Both the position numbers and the translations under genes were made by a program. 64,000 nt of DNA from Halorubrum aethiopicum. GTDB taxonomy: Archaea; Halobacteriota; Halobacteria; Halobacteriales; Haloferacaceae. The stretch covers positions 1 to 64,000 of the forward strand of contig NZ_LOAJ01000001.1 in assembly GCF_001542905.1 (NCBI RefSeq), in the 5' to 3' direction. Positions within the stretch are counted from its first letter, which is position 1. Every line of letters starts with the position of its first letter. The notes under the pieces were generated by a model. The model had not been told where the DNA came from, searched no databases, and worked only from the letters and a program-made list of their open reading frames with translations. Shown here piece by piece: positions 29,109 to 37,276 of this stretch.

Positions 29109-29387
29109 ATGCCCGACGTGGCCGCGCTTCTCGACCGGACGGACGTCCCGGCGGACCGGGAACGCGAGACGCTCGACGCGCGGGACCTCCCGCCGCCCCG
29201 GCCGCTCAAGGACACCCTGGAGCGGCTGGCGGCGCTCGACGACGACGTGGCGTTGGTCCAGTTCAACGACCGCCGGCCGCGACACCTCTACCCGCGGCTG
29301 GACGACCGGGGGTACCGCCACGAGACCGTCGAGGACGGCGAGACGGTCGTGACCGTGATCTGGACCGAGCGTGAGCCGGCGGAGTAG
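29109..29387 (+). CDS. DUF2249 protein C
   Basis: A 92-residue DUF2249 protein. After an 18-residue leader it has ETLDARDLPPPRPLKDTLERL and VALVQFNDRRPRHLYPRLDDRGY. Divergent from protein B with 87 bp between start codons, so the two may share control. The His-Leu-Tyr-Pro replaces the Pro-Leu-Tyr of copies A and B. Confidence 0.84.
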   Translation: MPDVAALLDRTDVPADRERETLDARDLPPPRPLKDTLERLAALDDDVALVQFNDRRPRHLYPRLDDRGYRHETVEDGETVVTVIWTEREPAE

Positions 29388-29419
29388 GGGAACGGGTCCG
29401 CGGCCGAGTCGTCCCCGCG

Positions 29420-30352
29420 TCAGATCACCCGGTTCACGAGCGACTCGCCGGCGATCGCCCGTCGGCGGTTCTCGCGGACGATGTCGGCGATCCGGCGGTA
29501 GTAGTCGCGGGTCGCCGCCGCGGCGTGCGGCGTGACGATCACGTCGTCGCGGTCCCAGAAGGGGGAGTCCTCGGGCAGCGGCTCCGTCTCGAAGACGTCG
29601 AGGGCCGCGCCCGCGAGCCGGTCCGCCTCGAGTGCCTCGAGCAGCGCCGCCTCGTCGACGACGCCGCCGCGGGAGACGTTCAACAGGTAGCCGGAGTCGG
29701 GCATCGCCGCCAGCGCGTCGGCCCCGATCAGGCCCCGCGTCTCCTCGGTCAGCGGGGTGGCGACCGCGACGAACCGCGCGCCCCCGACGGCCGCCTCGAT
29801 CTCGCCGGGCGTGTACACCTCGCGGACGTGGTCGACGGGGGTCGGCGTCCGGCGCACGCCGACGACGTCCATCCCGCAGGCGTCGGCGCGGGCGGCGATC
29901 CCCCGTCCGAGCGTCCCGAGGCCGACGACGCAGAGCGACTCGCCGGAGAGGGTGAACGGCTCGTCCCACTCCGGATGCGCCCACTCCCGTTCCCGCCCGC
30001 GATCCCGGTAGCGGTGGAGCCGGCGGGCGAACTGGGTCATGTAGCCGAGGACGGTCTCGCCGACGGCGTCGCCGTGGATCCCGGTGCTGTTCGTGAGCCG
30101 TATCCCCCGCGACTCGAACTCGTCGAACGGGAACCGGTCGACGCCGGCCTGGATCGAGTGGATCCACGAGAGCCCCGCCGACAGGAACGCGTCCTCGTAG
30201 GCGAACGTCACCAGCGCGTCGCACGCCTCGAGGTCGGCCGCGGAGCCGACGACACAGACCTCGGAGCCGTCCTCCGAGTCGAGGGCGTCGCGCAGGACGG
30301 TCGGCGGGAAGATCAACTCGACCGACTCGTGGATGCCGAGAGTGAACGCCAT
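29420..30352 (-). CDS. D-2-hydroxyacid dehydrogenase
   Basis: A 310-residue NAD-dependent D-2-hydroxyacid dehydrogenase. Cofactor motif VVGLGTLGRGIA; catalytic Arg in LLNVSRGGVVDEAAL, Glu in LDVFETEPLPEDSP and His in DDVIVTPHAAA. It reduces 2-keto acids or oxidises their hydroxy forms; phosphoglycerate, glyoxylate and similar acids are candidates. ATG at 30352 (MAFTLGIHESVEL) is preferred to one nine codons earlier because homologues start near here. A TATTTG sequence about 30 bp upstream is a weak TATA box. Confidence 0.9.
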   Translation of the reverse strand: MAFTLGIHESVELIFPPTVLRDALDSEDGSEVCVVGSAADLEACDALVTFAYEDAFLSAGLSWIHSIQAGVDRFPFDEFESRGIRLTNSTGIHGDAVGETVLGYMTQFARRLHRYRDRGREREWAHPEWDEPFTLSGESLCVVGLGTLGRGIAARADACGMDVVGVRRTPTPVDHVREVYTPGEIEAAVGGARFVAVATPLTEETRGLIGADALAAMPDSGYLLNVSRGGVVDEAALLEALEADRLAGAALDVFETEPLPEDSPFWDRDDVIVTPHAAAATRDYYRRIADIVRENRRRAIAGESLVNRVI

Positions 30353-30434
30353 GCGACCGGCTACCGACAGCGGGGACAAATAGGTTGCTCCGCCATCGGC
30401 GAATCGCTCAATACAAACGAAGCAACGAGTGATT

Positions 30435-30674
30435 GTAGTGGCGCGCCTCCGAGCGCCCGATAGGGCGCGAGGAGCCCGCGAGGGACGCGGCGACTGTAAG
30501 GAGCCGCGAGGCTGGGGAGGCGTGAGGTGCGGTGCTGTACGGGGTGGGACTCAAAGGGGCAGCCGGCTCCGGAAAGACGGCCGACGTAAGGACCGCAGGA
30601 GCGAACATAGTGAGCGACGAGGACCGCAGCGAGGCCCTCGACCGGAGCCGGCTGGGGCTTTGGAGATGGTCTCC
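30435..30674 (+). repeat. Structured intergenic element, copy 4
   Basis: Plus-oriented copy. First hairpin: CTCC (30447-30450), GA, GCGCCC, loop GATA, GGGCGC, GA, GGAG (30471-30474). Second hairpin: GCGGC (30487-30491) and GCCGC (30503-30507) around GACTGTAAGGA, where copies 2 and 3 have GCTGC/GCAGC. Main stem 13 bp, 30560-30572 with 30642-30654. Terminal hairpin GGAGA-TGG-TCTCC (30662-30674). Similarity to copy 3 continues to about 30766. Confidence 0.86.
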
Positions 30675-30855
30675 ATGATCGTGATCACTGCGCCAGCAAC
30701 GACACCGTTCTCATCACCTCGATCATTCACGAAACACCCGTCGTATAAGCACGCAGGATACGACGGTCAATGCGGACGGGACGGTGTCATCGATCCCGAC
30801 GCGACGACCGTCGGTTTGATGACGAGCCGAGCGAACCCTCCGACCACGCGTCCCC

Positions 30856-31542
30856 ATGCGAGTGTTCAGATCCCCCGAGAGCCGCCGACGGACGGTCCTC
30901 GCGGCCGTCGGGCTGCTCGTCGCCTTCGCCGGGCTCTACGTACTCGTCCGGGAGTACGCCCCGTTCCTCACCGACGGCGCGGAGCTACGGGCGTTCGTCG
31001 CGGGGTACGGGCCGCTCGCGCCGCTCGTCTTCGTCGCCATCCAGGCCGCGCAGGTGGTCGTGGCGCCGATCCCGGGGCAGGTGATCGGCTTCGCCGGCGG
31101 CTACCTGTTCGGCGCGTTCCTCGGAACCGTCTACAGCCTGACCGGCGTCGCGCTCGGGAGCTCGATCGCGTTCTGGCTCTCCCGTCGGTACGGCCGGCCG
31201 TTCGTCGAGGCGGTCGTCCGGACGGACGCCATGGACCGCTTCGACGCGTTCGTCGCCGAGGCCGGACTACCGGGGCTGTTCCTCGCGTTCCTGATCCCGG
31301 GGATACCCGACGACCTGCTCTGTTTCGCGGGCGGGCTGACGGAGATCCGGCTCCGGCGGCTCGTCGCCGTCATGGTCGTCGGTCGGACGCCGGCGTACGT
31401 CGTCGTCACCCTGTCGGGGTCGAGCCTCGCGAGCGGCGACCTCCGAGCGTCGCTCGTCCTCCTCGCGGTGCTCGTCGGCTCCGCGGTCGTGGGGTACCGC
31501 CGGCGCGAGCGGATCCTGTCCGCGCTCGAGCGGCTCGGGTGA
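30856..31542 (+). CDS. TVP38/TMEM64 (VTT-domain) membrane protein
   Basis: A 228-residue protein with about six membrane segments. VTT-domain hallmarks are APIPGQVIGFAGGYLFGAFLG (re-entrant loop region) and FLIPGIPDDLLCFAGGLTEI. Relatives, including DedA proteins, help move lipids or maintain membrane potential. It lies just after repeat copy 4 with an independent start. Exact role unknown. Confidence 0.88.
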   Translation: MRVFRSPESRRRTVLAAVGLLVAFAGLYVLVREYAPFLTDGAELRAFVAGYGPLAPLVFVAIQAAQVVVAPIPGQVIGFAGGYLFGAFLGTVYSLTGVALGSSIAFWLSRRYGRPFVEAVVRTDAMDRFDAFVAEAGLPGLFLAFLIPGIPDDLLCFAGGLTEIRLRRLVAVMVVGRTPAYVVVTLSGSSLASGDLRASLVLLAVLVGSAVVGYRRRERILSALERLG

Positions 31543-31593
31543 GCCGACCGCCGGCCCGCCAGGTTTTACCGCGCCGGGGGTGCTACGTGGGGT

Positions 31594-32172
31594 ATGCCGA
31601 AGTACTCGACGGGCGGCGGAGGCGGCGACGACGACGGGGGTGCCTGCGAGCTCTGCGGACGCGAGACGGGCAACCTCAAGCGAGCGAACGTCGCGGGCGC
31701 GCGCCTGCTCGTCTGTGCGAACTGCCGCCCGCACGACGACTCGAGACGGGGATCGGGAGGCGGGGGCGGCCGAGGCGGCGGCTCCGGGAGCGGCGGCGGG
31801 CGCGGCGGGAGCGGCTCCGGCAGCCCCGGCGGCGCGGACGGAAGCGACGGCCCGCGCAGCCGCAAACAGGAGATCGCCAACAAGCAGGCGAAGGTGTACG
31901 ACGCCGCGACCGGCGACTCCTCCCACTGGGAGGAGAAGGGGACGAACTACGAGGAGGACAGACTCCCCTACCTCGTCTCGGGGTACGGCGACGTGACGAC
32001 GGAGGCCCGTCAGGAGGCGGGACTCACCGTCGAGGAGCTGGCCGCGGAGCTCGGGATCGACGAGGACGACCTGCTGGCGATCGAGGACGGCCGGGCGGCG
32101 ACCGCCGGCGTCGGCGGCTCCGTCGTTCGCGCGGTGGCCGAGCGCCTCGACGTGACGCTCGTCGACGAATGA
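31594..32172 (+). CDS. mbf1: Multiprotein bridging factor 1 (MBF1) homologue
   Basis: A 192-residue archaeal MBF1. Layout: N-terminal zinc ribbon (CELCG near residue 17 and CANC), a Gly/Ser/Arg-rich linker of about 40 residues, a conserved helical segment (RKQEIANKQAKVYD and EDRLPYLVSGYG) and a C-terminal Cro/C1 helix-turn-helix (ARQEAGLTVEELAAELGIDEDD). MBF1 bridges regulators to TBP or associates with the ribosome. The unusually long Gly-rich, RGG-like linker is notable. Next gene is 64 bp away on the same strand. Confidence 0.92.
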   Translation: MPKYSTGGGGGDDDGGACELCGRETGNLKRANVAGARLLVCANCRPHDDSRRGSGGGGGRGGGSGSGGGRGGSGSGSPGGADGSDGPRSRKQEIANKQAKVYDAATGDSSHWEEKGTNYEEDRLPYLVSGYGDVTTEARQEAGLTVEELAAELGIDEDDLLAIEDGRAATAGVGGSVVRAVAERLDVTLVDE

Positions 32173-32235
32173 TCCCCGTCGACGAACGAAGGACGGGACG
32201 AACGAAGGCGAGCGACGAATGAGGACGGTCGACGA

Positions 32236-33489
32236 ATGAACGCGATCAAGGACAGCGTCCACGGCCACGTCCGGCTGGACCCGGTCGCGACCGAGCTGAT
32301 CGACACGCCGGCGTTCCAGCGGCTGCGCCACATCAAACAGCTGTCCACGGTCCGGCTCGTCTACCCCTCCGCGAACCACACCCGCTTCGAGCACAGCCTC
32401 GGCGTCTACCACCTCGCCCGGCAGGCGCTCGACGGCCTCGATCTGGACCCCGACACCGCCGCGCACGTCCGGGCGGCCGCGCTGCTTCACGACGCCGGAC
32501 ACGGCCCCTACGGCCACCAGACCGAGGGGATCATCCGGCGGCGGACGGGCCGCGACCACGACGACGTCGAGTGGCTCCTGACCGACCCCGACCGGGAGGT
32601 CACCCGCGTCCTCGAGCGCAACGGCCTCGACCCGAAGCGAGTGGCGGCGCTGATCGCGGGCGAGGGCGGCGTCGGCGCGCTCGTCTCGGGTGAGCTCGAC
32701 GTCGACCGGATGGACTACCTCGTGCGCGACGCCCACCACACGGGCGTCCCCTACGGCACCGTCGACACCGGGCGGCTGGTGAACGAGCTCCGGCTCGTCG
32801 GGAACGGGAACGGACGGGGCGGCGGGAACGGACGGGGCGGCGGGAGCGGAGGGGACGGCGGCGAGGGCGACCACGACCCCGCGAACGCCGACCTCGTGCT
32901 CGCCGAGGGGAACGTCGCCACCGCGGAGAGCCTGCTTTTGGCCCGGTCGCTGATGAACGCGGTCGTCTACCGCCACCACGTCTCCCGCGTCGCCGGCGCG
33001 ATGCTCGAGCGCGCCTGCGAGCGCTACCTCGACCGGACGGGGACGGACGTCGAGACCTTCCGACGGATGGCCGACCACGATCTGCTCGTCGAGCTCCGCG
33101 AGCACGTCCCGGAGCTCGGGCGGCGGATCGAGCGCCGCGACCTGTACAAGCGGGCGGTCTGGGCCGGGCTCGCCGAGGTCCCGGCGGGCACCGTCGACGC
33201 CGACCACGCGGCGGCGCTCGCGGCCGAACGCGAGATCGCCGACCGGGCCGGCGTCGACCCCGGAAGCGTCGTCGTCGACGTCCCGTCGCGGCCGGGGCTC
33301 AAGGAGTCCGGCTCCGCCGTCGTCGTCGACGGGATCACCCAGCGGCTGTCGGACGCCTCGGAGCTCGTCGCCGGGATCCGGGCGGCGGAGCGGGGGCGCT
33401 GGCGGCTCGGCGTGTACTGTCCGGGCGACCGCGTCGACGCGGTTCGCGGGGCCGCCCGCGACGCGTTGGGGCTCCGGATCGCGGAGTGA
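32236..33489 (+). CDS. HD-domain phosphohydrolase, paralogue 1
   Basis: A 417-residue HD-superfamily enzyme of the SAMHD1-like type. Metal ligands are visible in NHTRFEHSLGVYHLA, AALLHDAGHG and SGELDVDRMDYLVRDAHHTG. Opening MNAIKDSVHGHVRLDP is typical. Members hydrolyse deoxynucleoside triphosphates or other nucleotides. A Gly/Asn-rich insert (about 195-210, GNGRGGGNGRGGGSGG) separates the HD core from the C-terminal part. A second copy lies 0.6 kb downstream. Confidence 0.9.
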   Translation: MNAIKDSVHGHVRLDPVATELIDTPAFQRLRHIKQLSTVRLVYPSANHTRFEHSLGVYHLARQALDGLDLDPDTAAHVRAAALLHDAGHGPYGHQTEGIIRRRTGRDHDDVEWLLTDPDREVTRVLERNGLDPKRVAALIAGEGGVGALVSGELDVDRMDYLVRDAHHTGVPYGTVDTGRLVNELRLVGNGNGRGGGNGRGGGSGGDGGEGDHDPANADLVLAEGNVATAESLLLARSLMNAVVYRHHVSRVAGAMLERACERYLDRTGTDVETFRRMADHDLLVELREHVPELGRRIERRDLYKRAVWAGLAEVPAGTVDADHAAALAAEREIADRAGVDPGSVVVDVPSRPGLKESGSAVVVDGITQRLSDASELVAGIRAAERGRWRLGVYCPGDRVDAVRGAARDALGLRIAE

Positions 33490-33530
33490 CCGGAGGGGGA
33501 TCGGAGGGGGACCGGCTCCGCTCGCGACGC

Positions 33531-33932
33531 TCACTCGGGCGTCGGCTTCGGGACCGTGAAGACGGGGAGGTCACTCGAGAGGATCACGTCCTGGGTGACG
33601 CTCCCGAAGACGGCCTTCCCGCTCGGCCGGCGCTTTCGACCGGAGACGCAGATCGCGTCGGCGTCGACCTCGGCGGCCGCGGCGACGATCTCGGGCCCGG
33701 GATCCCCGCTCGCCTCGTGGTGGGCGACCGAGACCCCCGCCGCCTCGAGCGCCTCGCGGGCGCGCCTGACCGCCGCGAGCTGGTTGACCGACGCCCCCTC
33801 GGGGTTGTCGGTGAACACGTGACAGAGGTGGGCGGTCACGTCGTCATCTGCACTCGGCAGGTCCGCGACCGCGCGCGCCTGGGCGGTCGCTCGCGCCTCG
33901 TCGTCGTCGACGGCGATGAGCACGTCGTACAT
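33531..33932 (-). CDS. UspA-family universal stress protein
   Basis: A 133-residue universal stress protein. N-terminal MYDVLIAVDDDEARA and C-terminal GRKRRPSGKAVFGSVTQDVILSSDLPVFTVP fit the ATP-binding type (G-2x-G-9x-G-S/T pattern near residues 105-120). Cytoplasmic, adenine-nucleotide-binding stress protein of unspecified function. It lies on the opposite strand between the two HD paralogues, so it was inserted, or retained, between the duplicated genes. Confidence 0.9.
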   Translation of the reverse strand: MYDVLIAVDDDEARATAQARAVADLPSADDDVTAHLCHVFTDNPEGASVNQLAAVRRAREALEAAGVSVAHHEASGDPGPEIVAAAAEVDADAICVSGRKRRPSGKAVFGSVTQDVILSSDLPVFTVPKPTPE

Positions 33933-34076
33933 GTCACACGCTCGATCGCGGGGGATAATAAACGGTGCCGACGGTTCTCGCGTCCGTCGACGGCCGCGAC
34001 GACACCCACGACCGCGACGACACCCACGGCCGCGCCGACGCCGACGGCCGCGTTCCCGATCGGTCCCGACGCCCGC

Positions 34077-34084
34077 GTTTTTAA
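34077..34084 (+). promoter_or_regulatory. TATA box of HD paralogue 2
   Basis: GTTTTTAA ends 22 bp before ATG 34107, giving a leaderless or nearly leaderless transcript and confirming the chosen start. Confidence 0.6.
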
Positions 34085-34106
34085 CCGATCCCGACGAAGG
34101 GCCCGC

Positions 34107-35381
34107 ATGACCACGGTCAAGGACACCGTCCACGACCACATCGAGATCGACGGCGTCGCCGCCGCCCTCCTCGACACGCCCGCCGTCCAGCGGCTGCGCC
34201 ACGTCAAACAGCTCGGCACCGTCCAGCTCGTCTACCCCTCCGCGAACCACACCCGCTTCGAACACAGCCTCGGCGTCTACCACCTCGCCCGACAGGCGCT
34301 CGACGGCCTCGGCATCGAGGGGCGGCAGGCCGACCGGATCGAGGCCGCCGCGATGCTTCACGACGTGGGACACGGCCCGTTCAGCCACAACCTCGAGTCG
34401 CTCACCCACCGCCGGACCGGGAAGTACCACGACGACGTCGCGGAGCTGCTCGAGGGCGGCGAGGTGGGGGAGGTCCTCCGCGAGCACGACCTCGATCCGG
34501 AGGAGGTCGCCGGGATCGTCGCCGGCGAGGGCAAGTACGCCGGGCTCGTCTCGGGGGAGCTGGACGTCGACCGCATGGACTACCTCGTGCGCGACGCCTA
34601 CCACACGGGCGTCCCCTACGGGACCATCGACACCGAGCGGTTCGTCCGGGAGCTCACCTTCGTCGAGGGGATCGGCGACGCCGACCGCGCGAGCGACGCC
34701 GACCGCGTCGACGGCGCGGGCTCGCCCGCGCTCGTCCTCGACGAGGGGAACGTCCAGACGGCGGAGAGCCTGCTCCTCGCGCGGGCCCTCATGAATCCGG
34801 TCGTGTACACCCACCACGTCGCGCGGATCTCGAAGGCGATGTTGCGCCGGGCGGCCGCGGAGCTGCTCGACGCGACGGCGACGACCGCGGCCGAACTGCG
34901 CCGGATGGACGACCACGACTTCCTGGCGGCGATCCGCGACTGCCCGGCGGCGGCGGAGCTCTCGCGGCGGTACGACGAGCGCGACCTCTACAAGCGGGCG
35001 GTGTGGGCGGAGTACGGCGACGTCCCGGACCGCGTCCACGACGCCGACCACGCGACCGAGCTGGCGCTCGAACGCGAGATCGCGGCGGAGGCCGGCGTCG
35101 ACCGCGAGGACGTGATCCTCGACGTCCCCGCGGAGCCGTCGATGCGCGAGTCGACCGCGCGGGTGACGGTCAACGGCGAGGTGCGGCGGCTGGAGCGGCA
35201 GTCGCCACTCGTCTCCGCGCTGCGGGTCGCCCAGCGGAACCAGTGGCGGCTCGGCGTCTACGCGCCCGACTCGGCGACCGACCGGGTCGGGCGGGCGGCC
35301 GCCGAGGTGCTCGGGCTCGACCCCGACGCGCTCGTGATCGAGGTGCGGAAGGCGATCTCGACGACGCTCGACGAGTTCTGA
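34107..35381 (+). CDS. HD-domain phosphohydrolase, paralogue 2
   Basis: A 424-residue paralogue of the protein at 32236-33489, with near-identical stretches: LVYPSANHTRFEHSLGVYHL, SGELDVDRMDYLVRDA and ERDLYKRAVWA. The HD ligands are all kept. It lacks the Gly-rich insert and instead has an Asp/Ala-rich one (GDADRASDADRVDGA). The C-terminal thirds diverge most, suggesting different substrates or partners. Own promoter 25 bp upstream. Confidence 0.91.
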   Translation: MTTVKDTVHDHIEIDGVAAALLDTPAVQRLRHVKQLGTVQLVYPSANHTRFEHSLGVYHLARQALDGLGIEGRQADRIEAAAMLHDVGHGPFSHNLESLTHRRTGKYHDDVAELLEGGEVGEVLREHDLDPEEVAGIVAGEGKYAGLVSGELDVDRMDYLVRDAYHTGVPYGTIDTERFVRELTFVEGIGDADRASDADRVDGAGSPALVLDEGNVQTAESLLLARALMNPVVYTHHVARISKAMLRRAAAELLDATATTAAELRRMDDHDFLAAIRDCPAAAELSRRYDERDLYKRAVWAEYGDVPDRVHDADHATELALEREIAAEAGVDREDVILDVPAEPSMRESTARVTVNGEVRRLERQSPLVSALRVAQRNQWRLGVYAPDSATDRVGRAAAEVLGLDPDALVIEVRKAISTTLDEF

Positions 35382-35479
35382 CGCGGCGTCGCGGCGGGGC
35401 GGATCACTCCGCCGACCGGCGCTCCCTCCCCGCCGGCCCGTCCCGGTACGTTTTATGCTCGCGACGGAGAGGCCCGCGT

Positions 35480-36538
35480 ATGGAGATCGAAGGGACCGTC
35501 CTCCGCGGCCCCGACTTCGAGCCCGTCGAGGGACGCGTCGTCGTCGAGGGATCGGAGGTCGTCGACGTCGAGGAGCGGGCGACCGAGAGCGACGCCGTGG
35601 TTCTCCCGGCGTTCGTGAACGCGCACACCCACATCGGCGACTCCATCGCCAAGGAGGCCGGCGCGGGGCTCTCGCTCGACGAGCTGGTCGCGCCGCCGGA
35701 CGGGCTGAAACACCGCCTGCTCCGGTCCGCGAGTCACGAGGAGAAGGTGACGGCGATGGCGCGGACGCTCCGGTACATGGAGTCGACGGGGACCGGAACC
35801 TTCCTCGAGTTCCGCGAGGGCGGCGTCGAAGGAGTCCGCGCGCTGCGGGATGCGCTCGCGGGCGACGGGATCGAGTTCGCGGAGCGGGACCTCGAGGCGG
35901 TGGTGCTCGGCCGCGACGACCCCGACGTGCTCCCGGTCGCCGACGGCTACGGCGCGTCGGGCGCGCGCGACGCCGACTTCGACTCGGTCCGGACCGCGAC
36001 CCGCGAGGCGGGGAAGCTGTTCGGCATCCACGCGGGCGAGCGGGACGCCGACGACGTCAACGCCGCGATGGACCTCGACCCGGACTTCCTCGTCCACATG
36101 GTCCACGCCGAGCCGATCCACCTCGACCGACTCGCCGACCGGGGGACGCCCGTCGTCGTCTGCCCGCGGTCGAACCTCGTGACGAACGTCGGGGTGCCGC
36201 CGATCCGCGAGCTCGCCGAGCGGACGACCGTCGCGCTCGGCACCGACAACGTCATGTTGGACTCGCCGTCGATGTTCCGCGAGATGGAGTTCGCGGCGAA
36301 GCTCTCCGACCTGCCCGCCCGCGAGGTGCTCCGGATGGCGACGCTGAACGGGGCAAAGATTGCGGGACTCGACCGGGGCACCATCGAACCGGGGCGGCGG
36401 GCGGACCTGCTCGTGCTCGACGGCGACTCCGACAACCTCGCGGGCGCGCAGGACCTCGTCCGGGCGGTCGTGCGCCGCGCCGGGAGCGCGGACGTCTCGC
36501 AGGTCGTCCTCGGCGGCGAGACGGTTCACCGAGCCTGA
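35480..36538 (+). CDS. Amidohydrolase family protein
   Basis: A 352-residue metal-dependent hydrolase of the cytosine/adenosine deaminase-like amidohydrolases. Metal-site residues appear in LPAFVNAHTHIGDS, FGIHAGE, LVHMVHAE and VALGTDNVMLD. The C-terminal GTIEPGRRADLLVLDGD is the standard closing beta element. Probable deaminase or chlorohydrolase-type reaction; substrate not assignable. TTTTATG about 27 bp before the ATG is a plausible TATA box. Confidence 0.88.
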   Translation: MEIEGTVLRGPDFEPVEGRVVVEGSEVVDVEERATESDAVVLPAFVNAHTHIGDSIAKEAGAGLSLDELVAPPDGLKHRLLRSASHEEKVTAMARTLRYMESTGTGTFLEFREGGVEGVRALRDALAGDGIEFAERDLEAVVLGRDDPDVLPVADGYGASGARDADFDSVRTATREAGKLFGIHAGERDADDVNAAMDLDPDFLVHMVHAEPIHLDRLADRGTPVVVCPRSNLVTNVGVPPIRELAERTTVALGTDNVMLDSPSMFREMEFAAKLSDLPAREVLRMATLNGAKIAGLDRGTIEPGRRADLLVLDGDSDNLAGAQDLVRAVVRRAGSADVSQVVLGGETVHRA

Positions 36539-36624
36539 TCTCGAGACTCGCGCCGGAGATTCCGGGCCGCCGATCGCCCGGCCGGAGAGAAACCGTTTAG
36601 TCGCTGGATCGACCCGGAGAGTCC

Positions 36625-37251
36625 ATGCACGCGATCACCCAGTCCGGGTGGGTCGAGGTCATCTCCGGTTCGATGTTCTCGGGGAAGACCGAGGAGCTCC
36701 TCCGCCGGCTGCGACGCGCGGAGATCGCCGGCCAGTCGGTGGCCGTCTACAAGCCCGCCGTCGACGACCGCTACGGCGAGACCACGATCGGCACCCACAA
36801 CGGCCGCCAGTGGGACGCGGTCGTCGTCGACAACGAGGGGGACGGCCCGCTCGAGATACTGGACCGCCCGGACGCCGAGGTCGTCGCCGTCGACGAGGCC
36901 AACTTCTTCTCGGACGCGCTCGTCGAGGTCTGTAACGCGCTCGCCGACCGCGGCTCGCGGGTGATCGTCTCGGGGACGGACCAGACGTTCCGGGGCGAGC
37001 CGTTCGAGCCGCTGCCCCGACTCATGGCGACCGCCGAGTACGTCGACAAGCTCCGGGCGATCTGTACGGTGTGCGGCGAGCCCGCCACCCGGAACCAGCG
37101 GCTCATCGAGGGCGAGCCCGCCCACGTCGACGACCCGACGATCCTCGTCGGCGCGGAGGAGTCCTACGAGGCCCGGTGTCGCGACTGTCACGTGCTTCGG
37201 ACCGGCGAGCGCCCCGAGCGGGTCGATGGGGAGCGCGCGGCCGACGAGTGA
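36625..37251 (+). CDS. tdk: Thymidine kinase
   Basis: A 208-residue type II thymidine kinase. The P-loop is GSMFSGKTEELLRR (about residues 15-28), the Walker-B-like block VVAVDEANFF carries the catalytic region, and a zinc site is formed by CTVCG and CRDCH. It phosphorylates thymidine for salvage into dTTP. About 85 bp after the amidohydrolase in the same direction; a joint nucleoside-salvage role is possible but not shown. Confidence 0.95.
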   Translation: MHAITQSGWVEVISGSMFSGKTEELLRRLRRAEIAGQSVAVYKPAVDDRYGETTIGTHNGRQWDAVVVDNEGDGPLEILDRPDAEVVAVDEANFFSDALVEVCNALADRGSRVIVSGTDQTFRGEPFEPLPRLMATAEYVDKLRAICTVCGEPATRNQRLIEGEPAHVDDPTILVGAEESYEARCRDCHVLRTGERPERVDGERAADE

Positions 37252-37276
37252 CGCGGAGCGTCCCCCGGCGGATCGC

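Noticed and set aside
30429-32222. 597-codon plus-strand frame crossing repeat copy 4, the VTT gene and MBF1
   Set aside because: It runs through the structured element and out of frame with two genes that have clear domains.
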